Positions 1 to 14,300 of a stretch of DNA of 64,000 nt are shown here, one piece after another. The notes below the pieces were generated by a model. It searched no databases, had not been told where the DNA came from, and saw only the letters and a program-made list of their open reading frames with translations. Both the position numbers and the translations under genes were made by a program. Source of the stretch: Bugula neritina (Eukaryota > Bryozoa > Gymnolaemata > Cheilostomatida > Bugulidae); NCBI GenBank assembly GCA_964035545.1, contig OZ037765.1:29066004-29130003 (forward strand), in the 5' to 3' direction. Each line of letters begins with the position of its first letter. The first letter of the stretch is position 1.

Positions 1-2963
1 ACATGATTTTGTTTATAGAAATCTGGTTTTGGCAAAAAAGTTAATGGTCTGCATGGTAAATCGGCTATTACAAATTATAATCTACAGTAGTTACTAATTA
101 TATGTATTGCTGTAAAGCCAAGATTAGCAGGTTATGTTGATTAAGATTAGAATAAATGTTTACGGTAGTATTTGGAAGGACCATAATTATTGTTGTGCAC
201 TATTTTAAAAGCCTTCAATCCATATTGTCAACATAGCAGGGAAGTGGCTGTAGTCAAGTAGTTGGATTAGGATTACCTAGTGCAGGGGTGTCCAACATTT
301 TTAGACCAAGGGCCACCGAGATGGAATATTCTATGGCGAGGGTGGCATGGTAAAATTTCACTTGGGCTGGGGCCACAGCATCAGCAATCTTCAAACTACC
401 TTATTTCGAATTCTTATGAATCATTCACAATGAAGTCCCAATAGTTACTGCAGGCCGCATGTTTTTAGCATGTGTATAAATAAGACATTTAAAAAATGAC
501 TTTTTTCACTCCAATTCATAGATGTGTGAAAAATAATTTTATTTGTTATACCTTTGAGTGCCACAAAAATGTAGGCCTGTTGGACAGTCCTGACGTAATG
601 TATGCTAGGACGTATAGGTCCAAATCTTGGCAGGGCAATCGGTGATGGCAGGAACAGCATCCAATAATTATTGCTCGTGTGCAGCAACATACAGTTTTTA
701 GCTCTTACCTCACAGCCCACAGGGATGAAAACTTTGTGTTTAGTTTAGAACACTATATTGAATGTCCCATGATGTAATATCTGCATTTGTGAATAAAGGC
801 AGTATTGCTACAATAGTATATGATATGAAACACAGTATCTAGCCAAAACAACTGCACTGGTTTGTAATTTCAGCCTTATATGCCCAAAACTGTTTAATTA
901 TTAAATAAATGCCTTAGCTGTCAAGTATCTTTTAAAGCAATTGAAAACAATTATTGCTAACACAATATTTTTTTATAGCTACAAAATTTAATTTTCCTAT
1001 TCATTGTTGAAATACATAATCTTGCTTTTTTAATGAAATGTATTTAATACGTTTACAGAATGAATAAAACACCACATGTCCCATTAACGGGTTATCAATT
1101 CTGAAAAAATGAAATAAGATAAATTTTTACATCCTCTGCTATAAGATTTAGATAAAATCGTTACGTACAGCTATTTTTTATTACAAAGATCATTTTCAGT
1201 TTTGTATTTCAAAATATTATGCAAATAACATACATGTATGTAAATATTATATTATATTGTAATATACAACTACATGTAGTTGTATATTTAGTTTTAGGTT
1301 ATTTTCACAGACTATGGCAATTATACTTTATACAGTCACTTTATCAGACTCCTAGAGTAAAAAGTTGAGTAAAATAATAATGACCATATTGATTAAAAAA
1401 TGATTATAATAATATCATCATAATTTGCATGTAAACTCTTGCAGAGTTGTATCTCCATGTACGTTTTATAAAGAAAAGAACTTGATTAGCCGTTTTAAAT
1501 GATGTGTTTACAAGAATTTTCATTATCTTTGATATAACGTAAATTATTGCGTTGACATCAGTGTTAAAAGGAAACCGCTTCAAGTTCACGCATATCTACT
1601 TTTAGAATCTCATATGCATATTCATATTGATATTTGGATTGCTGCGATCGTTCAAACATCAAGTTGTTATAATGCTGATTATAGTTGCAGCTGCAACAAA
1701 TTTTAGCACTCTATTATTCTTGAAACATTGTTATGAAGGTGTACACTACGCTATTGTTAAACCTACTTATTACTCAAAGTTTCATTCAATAGACTGGGAG
1801 TGGGTTAAATTAAAATATTATTTATAATAATAATTATTATTTATTAATTATGATACTAATAATAATACTAATAGCAATATTTAATAAGAGTATCATAATA
1901 TATTATTATATGTTGAAAAGTGGAAATAATTTTTTTATTGAGTTTGAGTTTCATATTGAGTTTGACGTTTAGTATTTTTAAGACTGAGCCTGAAAAGTGA
2001 AAAGTAAAACGAAGTGAAGTAAAACTAAAAGCGAAGAGTGACAATTACTAATAGTATCACAATGACAATAACACCATTTAGATTTAATAAATTTAGCTTG
2101 GTTTAGATAAGTGATAACCATAACTATTTCTGATTTCCGTTCTCATGATCATGGCTATTGTGATACTGATTACCATAATTATTGCAATTCAAATTAATAT
2201 CATGCTCATAGTAGTAATCATTATAATTATGGCAGTGACTAGCATTACCATGCCAATTCTTAGTTATGCCCATGCTGATACTTCGCCTTGTACACCAAAT
2301 TTGATGCTTTTATTAATTTGTGAATATTTCAAGTGATATTCAAAGTCAAGCTCAGTTGCTCACAGTCAGACTCAGTGTCAAACTTAAATTCAGTTAGTGT
2401 TAGCATTACTGTTGAACTTCTAAAGAAGTAATTTCTTGGACTTTACTTTAGTTTTCAGTTTATACTAACTAAGTTAATAATGTCTAAGAGACTAAGACCT
2501 AATTATTACTATGTATTAATTTATGTTATAGTTACACTGATGTATCGATTAATGTTCACGTTGTTATTAGTCTGAATTTGAATAATATGGATAATAATAT
2601 TGGTTATATCTATAATTGAAAGTGTTGGATTTTTGATCGATTTAGTTAATGAAGATTTATGTAATATATTAGTATTAGTATTGCTATTACATTTACTGTC
2701 AAATAGATTAACAAAATTATTTAGTTACTGAATTACAAGTAAACTAAATTCTTATTATCTGTTCATATTAGAGATTGCATTATTATGATACTATTATAAT
2801 GATTTACTATAGCGTAAAACTCTATCTTCGTACAAGCCAACAACTTCTTATATATTAACAAACGAGTTTAGTAACAAAATATTTAATTTATTTTTATTAT
2901 TTAAAATTTTAAATTGTATATGCTAAAAGATAGAGTACCTTTGTAGATACATAGTATTCAAAG
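1..2963. other. Intergenic region upstream of ZCCHC8; no gene seen
   Basis: No open frame here has splice signals and a recognisable product. Positions 274-720 hold a possible transposon relic, listed separately. From about 1830 to 2880 the DNA is low in complexity, rich in ATA/ATT runs and in short AAGT, GAGT and CTGA motifs. A similar texture returns in RAF intron 1 at about 17150-18000. The ZCCHC8 promoter must lie in the last few hundred bases, but no clear core element is visible. Confidence 0.6.
274..720. mobile_element. Possible hAT-type transposon or MITE relic
   Basis: The stretch opens with CAGGGGTGTCCAAC, which resembles the terminal inverted repeat of several animal hAT families, followed by GGGCCACCG and later GGCCGCATG blocks that stand out from the AT-rich surroundings. 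A weak open frame of 91 codons (445-720, minus strand) runs through it without recognisable transposase motifs. I found no matching inverted end on the right and no target-site duplication, so any element is broken or very old. Confidence 0.3.
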
Positions 2964-5900
2964 ATGAATGAAACAGATGAGCCGTGTACTATAGCTGTGA
3001 CTATTCCCAACACTTTTAAAGGTCCAGTAGAGAACGTGAAAGATAAAATTAATGAGAGGACAACTGCTGTTATACCTGTATACTCTATCTCAGATTCTGA
3101 CGAGGAGAGGGCCAATGCTTTTATGAAAAACATGTCGCATAGTTTATTAACTGAGGCCAATACAAGCCAACCTGCAGCAGAGCTTTTACAAAGTTCCGAA
3201 GTATTGGAAGCTCAGAATACAAAAGGAGATTCAGAGATAATGGAGGCAGATAACTCTAATATTCCCTCTGCATGTGGACAATCAAAGGAGGAAAAACCGG
3301 CTGTTACTATTACTTTTATGAACACAGATTTTGCTAGGAAATATAGGCATGACATTGAAGAGTTTTTCCATACATTGATGACTGCTGAAAGTCTTAGCAA
3401 GAACCACGATCCATTGCCAACTATACAGAAGCGTGCTAATCTGAAAGGTCGCGTACTTGATGAGAGTACAGTTATAGGATCTATCTCAGTATGTGTTTTA
3501 TCTTATTATATTAATTATTTAATATAGAATACGCTGAAACATTCATTGCTATGCATAGTTTTACTTTCTACAGATGGTATGGTTAAATTTCTATGTTGTT
3601 AACTTAGGTATGCAGAAACTACATGGTTGATGCAATGGGATGGCCTATGATAGCTAACTCTCTGAATCTAACACCTGGTATCAGCATTCCTCTGTATGAA
3701 CAGATCTTTGCTGAAACGTACCCTCCTCCCGAAGATGCTGTAATAGTTGAGGCTAAACCCATCAAAACTTCAAAAATGTGTTTCAATTGTGGAGGTTAGT
3801 AAATGAGATTTTTTTTCCCCGCAATGTATATGTGTGAAGGGTTTAGTTTTTCCCTAAGATATATGCTAATTGACCAGTCATGTAGATGAAAGTAGTTGAC
3901 TTGATGGTTTCATAGTAACTCACTGGGTGTGTAGAGCCTGTAAATATCATTTAAATGTGTAATTTTTAATTGTAATAATAGTAGCCATGGCCTAGACTCT
4001 GGTGGTTAGAACACTAACTTTGTAAACACAGAGTAAGTGGTTTGAATTCTAGTAAAAGCCATTAGTAATATTAGGAAGGGAATTTAGTCATAATAATAAA
4101 TAAAAGACAAATCCTTAGCCCGCGTTATAAAAACTCTTTTCATCAGAGGTTCTCACAGGGTAGCCACTATAAACCCATGTGAGTTCAGTATTCTGAAGGT
4201 CATAAAGTTGTGTATTATAATTACAATTAACTGTGCCTATGATGTGGCAAGGTCATCAGAAGGTTATACTTAGCTGAACACCATGGTTTAATTTTGGTAG
4301 AGGATGGACATGAAGCAGGGAAATGCCCCAAACCATTTGATAGGAAAACTTTCAGTCGTAACCGGGCCAAGTTCAAGGCCACGGGTCTTCAGTATGGAAG
4401 ATATCACAAGGAAGAGAAGAATAAGAAGATGAAACCTGGTGAACTCAGTCACTCTCTTCGCGAGTCCCTCGGTATGTGTTACGAGTTTTTCGAGTTTCTG
4501 GTGTACATCGGTCTACTTATATGACATTCATTATACGAGTACTGTTTATACCAGGCTGATCAGTCAGTTGTATAACTACCTAATCTTTGTCAAACCCTTT
4601 ATTAGCATTTTTAAAAAAACCTTTCTTAAGCTTTTCTTAACTTTTTCAGATGTAATTTTAGTTATCTTCATATTCAGAAATGATGCACTCACAAATAGAG
4701 AAACAATTCACTTTATGATACATTATATAGTTGAGGAATTCTGTTACATAAACAGGATAAATAGTTAATAAGGGAGGGGGGGGTTGACCCTGTAAAAATA
4801 TTCTGCTACTAAACTGAAGCTTGTTTTTTAAACACTGTTTTGTTTATTGTATATAATCAAAATAATGTATATGTGGTAGTTTACTTTTGTGCTTCTTGTT
4901 TTTGTGGACACAACTCCCAAATACCACTGCGATATTTATCTCATAAGGTAGTGTATTGAATGATAAGTTGGAGTTCAATAGGAATGCATACGTGTAGCCC
5001 CAACACAATACAGATAACATAGAGGTACTCTTGTATCACTACTACAACAATATCTCCTGTATATTAACTGTAGTGTTGAACTCATGAAATGTTATTACAC
5101 CAGGATTAAAGGAGCATGAATTGCCTCAGCACATATACCGGATGAGGCAGTTGGGGTACCCCCCTGGCTGGCTGCTGCATGCAGAGGCTACCAACTCAGG
5201 TCTCGCCATGTTTGACAAGCACGGCCAGGAAGTGGATCTGGATGGCGACTGTATGGAGGATGGGGAGGTGGCAGAGCACAGGCTACGAGATGAGGCCAAC
5301 TGTACGCTACTTTTGTACTCTAGTGACTTCTGAGTTGTCTCACTTTGTCATACTTTCATTTATGCAACACTTTCTGGCGTAGAGTTTGTATTTATATCAC
5401 GTGTCAACATATAGAGTTTGTCTGAATTTTGTTTTGTCGTATGTTTTAGTAAAGTATAATTTGGAGCATCTCATCGCATTCCCAGGATTCAACATTCCTT
5501 GTCCTGAAGGAACAGAAGACGTAAGCTTTATATAATTCAATAACTTATGAAGTATATTTATCAGCATGCAGTGGTTTAGGTGATGGTAAAAATGGCATTT
5601 TTGAGCTATATAGATCAACACTTTACTTTTAGCATACATTTCTGTGTTCAACTTTAAACTCTATTAATCATTATCAGCAACTTTTCAGTCTATCAAATAT
5701 TTTTATTATCAAGTTTAGAATCAACACTTGAGCTATTGAAGCTTCATCTTGTGCTGTTTGTCTACTGTTACTTTATTTAACATAACATCAGTTCCAGCTT
5801 AGTTTCTACATTAAATTTAGAACAGAGTACTTAAACAGAGCTAATAATTTTAATGTAAAAAGAATGTGAAAAACATTGTTTTTTATAATTTTTTGTGATT

Positions 5901-7512
5901 ATTTTCCAACAACTGTTTCAGTTTAACCGTAGTTCTTCTAATGATACACTGCCAAGCTGTATATCAAGTTATGTCTATGTATGACTTGATTCCAGAATGC
6001 GTTGAAAATCAGAGGATGTCCTACGATGAAATCAGACCATAGCCTTGATTCTATGATCTCCAATGTGAATCTGATCAGAGAGGAAGAGTCTTCCAGCCAC
6101 CCGCAGAAAAGGACTCGATACGATTCCGACACATATAGTAACCACAAGAGATTTAAACCTAATCAGGTTGACATGGACCTCTCCGATGGAGAAAATGATG
6201 CTGCAGAGGTCATTGAAATACCTCCGCCACTTCCAGAAGATGGCGATGATGATGACGATATTGTAGAGGTACAATGGCTAGCTTTCTCTGCTGCTTGAAA
6301 GTTATAAATATCAGAAAATATTCAATGGCTTTATTAATTATCGTGAATATACAAACTTTGCAGGCGTCATATGCTAGTTTCCTAGTAAGCACAATTTTAT
6401 TGTGATTTTGTTGTAACCGTCATGTTGGATTTGGTGTTGTCTCTATTGCTATATATTTCATTAGAAGTTTATGTCATGATCTCGTTGTGCTGATAGTAAT
6501 GTACTATACTATACTTGAGTAAGTTACTATGAGTAGATTACTGTGAGTAGGTTACTATGAGTAGGTTACTATGAGTAGTTTACTATGAGTAGGTTACTAT
6601 GAGTAAGTTAGTATGATTAAGTTACTACAAGTAAGTTACTATGAGTAAGTTACTACAAGTAAGTTACTATGAGTAAGTTACTATGAGTAGGTTACTATGA
6701 GTAGGTTACTATGAGTAAGTTACTATGAGTAAGTTACTACAAGTAAGTTACTATGAGTAAGTTACTATGAGTAGGTTACTACGAGTAGGTTACTATGAGT
6801 AGGTTACTATGAGTAGGTTACTATGAGTAAGTACTACTAGTAAGTTACTGTGATTAAGTTGTTATGAATAAGTTATTATCGATGCCGCATATGGTTTAGT
6901 TATAACAAGGAATTTCATCATCACCACATCTACTATCTACATATCTACTGCTACATCTTCTATCTTGGTGACCTATCTGATATTTGTAGCTAGTTACCTG
7001 TTTCTTAGTTTCAGGTGATTGATGAGCTGCCCCCGGAGCCTCTGTCACCCTCCCTCGATGAGTCAGCAACTCGGGAATGTGACGTCAGCAACATTAATGA
7101 CAGCATCAATGCCCTCGAGTTGCAAAAGCAGAAACTCTTGGCGGAGTTGAATGCAATGGAGGAGAACATAGTCTCGAGTACGCCAAGCTCATCTGCTCCA
7201 ATACCAGTTGGCTCATCGGACAAACTGTCTGCGCTGAACCTCGAGGAGGAAGAGAATAATGAAGAGGCGAATGCGAGTGCCAATACATCTTTATATCAAT
7301 CTATGTCATACCTGGTGTCAACGCCGGTTATACAACATTCTGGCATTGAAAAACTGCCTTCCTATGACAGGTTCTCTGATGGCATCACTGAACACCTGCC
7401 GTTTGAAAACTTACCTAATTCTGTTGGTGTTTATGAAAAGATGTCGGATGTTATGAAAAGTGTTAAGGAAAAGATGGCTACTATTCGTCCAAAGCGAAAG
7501 GTTAAAAAATAG
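2964..7512 (+). CDS. ZCCHC8: ZCCHC8: CCHC zinc knuckle and PSP-domain scaffold of the NEXT complex
   Basis: Seven coding exons join in frame: 2964-3488, 3608-3794, 4301-4471, 5104-5301, 5450-5520, 5996-6268 and 7015-7512, giving 640 residues (the human protein is about 700). The CCHC knuckle has C233, C236, H241 and C246 in perfect C-x2-C-x4-H-x4-C spacing and is split by an intron. The PSP domain follows (about 285-345) with the hallmark YRMRQLGYPPGW. An acidic stretch ends near 475. The last exon has a short Leu/Glu-rich helix and, at about 577-640, a module like the MTR4-activating C-terminus of ZCCHC8 (core RFSDGITEHLPFENLP) plus a basic end. In known species ZCCHC8 bridges MTR4 and RBM7 and directs the nuclear exosome to short-lived transcripts. 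The start is the first ATG of the long first exon; a non-coding upstream exon cannot be excluded. Confidence 0.93.
3980..4190 (+). repeat. tRNA-like SINE, copy 1 (ZCCHC8 intron 2)
   Basis: The head resembles a tRNA gene: TGGCCTAGACTCTGGTGG looks like a disturbed A box and GGTTTGAATTC (near 4039) like a B box. The body shares ordered blocks with 29541-29742: a GCCATTRGT block, CAGTCATAA or TAGTCATAA, CAAATCCTTAGCC, an A-rich patch, TTTCATCAG, TCTCACAGGG and CTATAAAC. The copies are diverged, so this is an old insertion. Confidence 0.7.
6515..6880 (+). repeat. 14-bp minisatellite in ZCCHC8 intron 6
   Basis: About 25 tandem units of GAGTARGTTACTAT, with variants such as CAAGTAAGTTACTA. Units with A at the variable base read GAGTAAGT, a strong match to a 5' splice site on the coding strand of ZCCHC8. 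The array starts about 250 bases after the true donor at 6269. The unit length is not a multiple of three. Confidence 0.9.
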
Positions 7513-7617
7513 GCATGGTTGTAAACCATCATTACTGTGTATAAATGTCTTTCTTTACTGTTGTCATTAGGTTGTAAATTTTGTCTGACTGTATATTACA
7601 ATATAATTAGCAGTGTA

Positions 7618-7623
7618 AATAAA
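7618..7623 (+). terminator. Poly(A) signal of ZCCHC8
   Basis: AATAAA 105 bases after the ZCCHC8 stop codon, in AT-rich sequence. Position and hexamer fit a normal 3' end. Confidence 0.65.
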
Positions 7624-7860
7624 CTAAGACCAATTTTAGCTGCATTTGTTTAGCTAAACATCATGCGTTACTTAAACAATTATATTTTATTGCAATATAT
7701 AATTTATTTATGTAAATGAATTGAATTATGGTCATTTTTCAATTTTTAAGACACAAGGCAAATCAATTTAACTTATGTAACGTGTAATCCTAAGAGCTCC
7801 AAATGAAGAATTTTATGATGTAGTCTCTCCTTTCTATGCTTTGAGCTTTGATGTTAAATT

Positions 7861-7866
7861 TTTATT
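7861..7866 (-). terminator. Likely poly(A) signal of the TRIM-MATH gene
   Basis: TTTATT on the plus strand reads AATAAA on the minus strand, about 500 bases past the MATH-isoform stop. Other near-matches exist in this AT-rich stretch, so the exact site is uncertain. Confidence 0.4.
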
Positions 7867-8359
7867 AGAAATTCTCAATATTAGCAAATGAAAAGATTTT
7901 AGTTGTGAGTAGAAGACAGAAATTTTTAGCCGAACTTAAATTATGCTGAACAAGGGATCATTGTATTTCACAGCAGAATTCTATCATTAACACAAATACT
8001 TGCCAGCAATTTAACGAAATTTTTATAGCTTTCTTTTGACCATTCAGGATCTGTGCATTGTTTAAATAATTTTCAAAACTACTTGTTGAAACCTTTTTTC
8101 AATGGCATGATTATTTCCTACTCATTTATAAAAGTCTATCAGTTGATTTCCTACTAGCTTTTGAACACTTGTAAACTAGATTTTTGTAAGAAGATACTAT
8201 ATACTAGTTGGGATATTTTACATCTAACTCTCTGATGCTGTTATTTAGCAGCATACATTATAATTTAGGTTTGCAATAGCAGTGGTGATGTAGACTTCAT
8301 AATTTGTATTTGAACTATATTGCAACGAACATAAAGCATACAAACTAGCTCAACCTAAC

Positions 8360-11300
8360 TTAAAGATTGCTACAATTACTCTCTTTTGGCTGAGCTCGTA
8401 TCTTTGCTTCCACCACAAGCGTTCCTTTTTTAATGAAACCATTGGTTGGGTCAAGGACATCACATAACTTCATGTAAGATATTACGCCATACGTGTGCTT
8501 ATCACAGCTGTAGCTATGACAAAACTTCTTGCACTGAGTACCACTGGGGTCGGCCTGGTTAATCAACTTGCAGTCTATCTCGGCGTCGCAGCTCCAGTAC
8601 CTATTTGAAATTCCAAAAACTTAAATTTATAACAAAATAATAATCTGAAATCTACTCTGAAATTCAGCAAAATCTTGTTCTGTGCGACATATAAGCTCTG
8701 TATGTGAACTAACATAGAAATGCAAACTTTATATTAACACTGACTTCACTTAAGTAAAAATATTTAAACATACTTCAATTAAAGTTCTTTCAAAACAAAT
8801 TGAATAAAACACCTATATATAAATATCGTTAGCATAATTTTTGTTAACAATTAATATCTCAATAAGTCATGTTGGAGAGCTCATATAGAGCTGTATAATT
8901 CATAGAGTTTCTTGATGGAAAACTCACGGGTCCAATTCAGTGTTTTGACACTGAATAAAGAAGCCAAAATAATCTTGTTTGTCGCATGGATTATTTGGAT
9001 TCTTTTCAACATTCAACATAATATTCCATAAGAGATCATTGAGACAAATTCGCTGACTGAAGACTACTTTGTATAGCATGTCCACGTCAGTTACAGTGAA
9101 CTTGATGGTATCACAGCTGTAGTCATTGTCTACAAACAAATTTTATTTTTTTAAAAGTAAACAGAGAAATGAGATTTAATGAACAATATCAAATTGGCTC
9201 ATAACTTCTGTAACAAACAATATAAATGGCAATAACGAGAACCTGGATAGCACTTTTTTAGATCAATGGTGTCGTCACATAGATTCTTCTGGAATATTGA
9301 ATCGAATGAATTTTCAGCCGACTGGAAGCAACTCCCATTTTCAAGGGAAAGATCTACAAGCTTGCATGGGTCTCCTTGGAAGATTTCAGAGTTGAACACC
9401 TTGTCATATGGCCTATTGCAACGCTCGGATACATCTGGCAAAGGCTCGATCACTGGGTTACAGCTAGTTGAAGGAGAACATTGGGATTTGGGTTTAGCAC
9501 AACGGTCACAGGCTTCTAAAATAGAATTATTGATTGGATCTTCAATAATGTATTTTTAATTTATATATCTGTGCATAATAGATACAATATATATAATATG
9601 GAATAAATGTGTATGTATGTTAAATATAGAATGTTGAATAAAAACATGATGAAATATGTGAGCCATTTTGATAGAGAACTAGAGTTTTAACTCCAACTAG
9701 ATCTGAAAGCAGCATGAACACTCATAAATTTTTTTTGAATTTTTCTGTAATGTATAATAACACTATAATACTATATTATACTATCAACCAAATTTAAGTT
9801 ACTACAAAAAGATTTTATGTTCTAATAACTTTTTCTAAAAGAGAGAGCCTTTTACGAGCTTCAAATAATTGAAATACATCATCTGTACACATTTAAACAA
9901 CATGTTGATATGTGGGCAAGTTTTATCCCTTTACACACTACATAATATTGTAAAGCCTAACGCAGCACTCTCTGGTTCAGCATGCTGCATGCGGCACTCT
10001 CTGGTTCTGCATGCTGCATAGTATTTATAATTGTTACTTTCTGCGAGAGCTCCAACTGGCACCTCGGCCAAAATTTAACCAAACTCAACAAGTTTCTTGC
10101 CTGCAACTTTCCAACTTTTTTCAAATGTTATTAGCAATACGTTGTTTGGAACTCTTGCAGGCAAGTAAGTGTTAAAGTTTATGTTAAATTGTGGTAGGTG
10201 CACATACCAGGACGCTCTGGGAGTCATTTTTTTGCCATAGTTAAGTTATTTCTCTGTATTTGATGTCTACAGTTGGCTAAGTTTAAACTTCAATGTGTTT
10301 ACAGATCTCCTGGCTTTTGCTATTACAGAGTCTAGACTTTCTTGTGCCTCAACCCTATTGTTAGGTAATCCTGGCTCTTCTAGCATTGTTGAATCTCTCT
10401 TGTCTCCTCCACGAGCTATTGGAGCAACATCTTCGGCTAACAGCGCTTCAATATGTACATCAGTTGCTGATTGGCTAACTTTCTCAGTTCTGCTTTCTGC
10501 TAACGCATTTTCAGATGTATCTTGCCCAGAATCAAGACTTGGATCGCTTTCTTGCATTGTAGTGAAGGTGGCATTGTCAACTTCATGATCTTTTACGGGC
10601 TTCAGTTGTTCTACGGACTTTAGTTGTTCTACTGATAGCTGGTAGGTCACATCCTGTATAACTTCTAATACTAACTGCTCTGCAGTTTTAGCGACTTGTA
10701 AAAAGTCATCTTTTTCGATCTCTTTACTCTTAGAAATACTTTCTTTCTTAGAATTTTCAAAATCATTGTTAGAGTGAGCTATAGTTATTGTGTGTGCATC
10801 AGAATCTTCAAGTTCTTGACTAGCAAGTTCTGTTGCTATAGACTCTGCGGGTTCAGGTTTGGGTATTTTTTCACTTTGATGTTCATTTTGAACTATTTTC
10901 TCAGTTTTGTCCTGCAATTGATTTGTTTCAACCTTTATAATTGTTTTTGTATCTAAAGTAGTGGATTTACTGATCTCACCTTCAGTTTTAGGCTCAGGTA
11001 TGGTGGGCTGAGGGCAGAAGTTGGTTTTTGTTTCTTCATCCTGAACAAGGCACGGCATCTGCATTGGCACTTCTGAAAGACATTTTACAAGTTATATAAA
11101 TATGCAGGTTATACAAGCTATATAAAGGCTATACAACTTATATAAGTTATATAAAACTTATATAAATTATATATAACTTATATAAGTTATGTAAGCTATA
11201 TAACTTATAAATAACTTATATGAGCTATGTAAGTTATATATAACTTATATAGCTTGTTTAAGTTATATAAGCTAAATAAGTTATATAAATATTTAATATG

Positions 11301-14300
11301 GGGAAAACCATCCACTGGCGCTGAATTACATACCCTATAATTAACTGTAACAAGCTATACAAATATATTTCTGCTAATATATTATACAATGAGGCTGAGG
11401 ACATAACTGTGTAGACAAAACATTGTTTCTATTTTTACACAATAATATATTCTATAACCTATAGAAATGGTTTGTCATATTTTATAAGTAAGTAAATCTT
11501 GCTTTGCGATTGGGTAATATAATGACATTGCTCTTACACTTTCGATCTGTGATCTAAAAGTTGTAATTTAACCTCTTTGATGTGATGTAATGCAAATAAA
11601 ACATAGTGTAATCATCTGATGATGACGCACCATCAACTAACTGACCACTTGGTTGCAATTATTGCAGCTGGCTTTCAAATATTTGATCACCAACAAGATA
11701 GTAAATAGGCTGCATTAGTAATGGGAAGCAAGGTACATACCACGGTGGCCAAGTTTGTATCCTTGCAGATCTAAGCATGGGAATTCTATACATTTGATGG
11801 TGTCCAGTTCACTAAGCATGCCCTTAGCCTGTTTAGCAATGTCTACATTGTGGTTGTAACAGAGGAGCTGATTGGCTTTAGTCGCTGCATTCTTAGCTTC
11901 AACCATTATCTCCTGAATCTTATTCTTGTGGAGATTTGTCCCCCTCTTGTTTTTCTTAACCAACTCAGTTATGTCACACAGAAGTTTCTCTTTCATTCTA
12001 CACAGCTCCGTGTTCTGTGTGCATAACACAAGTTATTTACTTTGCTATATTCTATTGCAATTTAGCAACAATTTCTAATGCCTATGCCATCTTATTGAAA
12101 TCCAAACATAAGACACATAATATGTAGACTTCCTTTAAACTTTTAAACTACTTGTTCTTATTTTGCTTTGCATACATCTATTTTTAGATTATGCATTCTT
12201 ACTTTTCTCTTGTTAATTTTGTATAGTATTAACTGTATCTTGTTGGCCGCTGGCCTTGGTAAACTTACTTCAAAACAAGAGGCAAAACCTGGGAAATCCC
12301 ATGATTTGGAGAATCCCATGGTGTGGGGATTTTAAGGACGTAGAAAAGCTTTAAAGAATCTTATAATAACATATTTTTATAATTTTATAAATCGTTTGTC
12401 AAATGTAAACGTTCTTGGCTATTATTCAAAATAAAATTGAATAAGAAGACAATACCTTGATTTCAAACTCGCGGCACACTGCCTGCTTCACTTTTTCTAG
12501 TTCACACTCTTTCTGTTGGTAAGCCTTGTACGCCTCAGCAATTACCTTCTCTCCACTGAGTCTCACACAATCTACATCCTTCATGCCCTGGTTTATAGTA
12601 GTTGCCATTTCTAAGGCTACTATGTCTAGTTCTTCAGCAACGTGTCTACCACCTATTATTAATTAAATTTCTTCTTTTAGATTTAATGAACAAAAATTCA
12701 AATATATATTTATTTTACAGAACAATAAGTAAACAGATGTTAGACTCTACTTTATTTACGCAAAAGTTTTAAAGTAACTCAACTTGAAGTTAATAATGAT
12801 CAGAACAAAATATATTTTGGTAAAAGTATAAGCAGTTTAGCATTTCAAATTCAGTATTTAGAAATAATTGTGAAATAAGAATTTTCTGGTTTATATTCAA
12901 ATGTAATAAAACTTGATGCGTATATACAGCATTGCTTAAAACAGAAATTTTCCGCTGAAGCTGCCATCTATTTATAATTTATATTAAGATATATTTGGAT
13001 AGGATGATGAAAATAATTAATTTGAGAAAAGAATTTCCAGGCTGAGATTAAAGCTACAAGAAGTAGCTTTACTGTTAAAAGGTTTCAACAGAATGGCTGG
13101 TTCCTATTTGCATATTTTATGCTTTATTTTTAAATAAATTATAATTCTGGTTTCTCAACAACAAACAGCGTATACAGTAGCAGCGCATGCCAATTATTAA
13201 TTGTTTAACTTTGCTTGCCTAACAAGCAAGCTTTAAGAAACGTTTAATTATAGAACTGCTGGCTGCTAGTTGAATATAAATTAAATGTGAAACTGAAAAA
13301 TACAGCGCAGGCACTTTTAAGGATAGTTTAATAAACCAACCTTTTTCGCACTCAATGCAAGCGACACAGACTTGACATAGAATCATATCACATTTCTTGC
13401 AGACAAAAAGTAATGTATACTTTGGGTGAATCTTGCACCTTCGGCATTCAAACTTCCGTTTCATCAATTTATACTGACATATTGGCATTATGCGATGCTT
13501 CTTTTTTCTTATTAGCACATTGTGTTGCTGCAGGAAAAGAAATAGGGAACATTTTAGAGTATCTTTGTATGCATGGTATCAATTGTCTTATGTCGCCTTG
13601 CCATTAGTAAACTTACTTCACACCAAAAAAGAGAATGCCACGATCTGGGAAATTCAATAGTATGGGAAATCCCATGGTTTGGGAATTTCCAGGACGTGGA
13701 AAGACAACAGAGTCTTGTAAATACATAAAGCTAAATGGTAACTTGATGAGGAATTTTTTAACATTTTATTCTTACATACACATAGAATATAACTTCACAG
13801 CACACATAAATTTATTTTAGATAGAATAAATGAGCTTTCTAATGACTTTAAAAGTTCTGAGTGACAAAAAATCCTTTTTTGAAGTGTTTTGACTCAACAA
13901 CAAAAATATCAGGTCTCTTTTGATCATAGAGCTTTCACTTTTAACTTTGCTCAGAAATAACTTTTTTTGTTTAAAGTTGCTATTACAGAAATTTTTGTCA
14001 AGATTACTTGCAGTCTAGTGAAAGACATTTGACTGAATATAAGTAAAACTTTACACTGTATACATATTCACAACAACACATACAAGATTTTATTGGCTCA
14101 AGAGTCTAGTATATGACAATTTCCATATACTATAGATTATGAAATTTCGAATGGTTGCATCATAGTCATTAAATTGAGTAAAAAATATACTAATTTTGTA
14201 CCTGCAGATGTTTCTCACACATGGATACATCACAGTCCAGACAGAACACCTTGGCTCTAACTTTGGTGCCAGTCTCCATGTAGCAGTTATAACAGAACCA

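Larger units (their letters stand above)
7513..8359. other. Shared 3' region between two converging genes
   Basis: These 847 bases lie between the stop codons of ZCCHC8 (+) and the TRIM-MATH gene (-). They hold the likely 3' untranslated regions of both, with one poly(A) signal for each strand about 240 bases apart. No further coding sequence is apparent. Confidence 0.75.

Noticed and set aside
6002-6298. A separate gene starting inside ZCCHC8 exon 6
   Set aside because: It is the middle of ZCCHC8 exon 6, entered by an acceptor at 5995 and in frame with the flanking exons.
6515-6880. CRISPR-like array
   Set aside because: Contiguous 14-bp tandem units without spacers, in an animal intron; a minisatellite.
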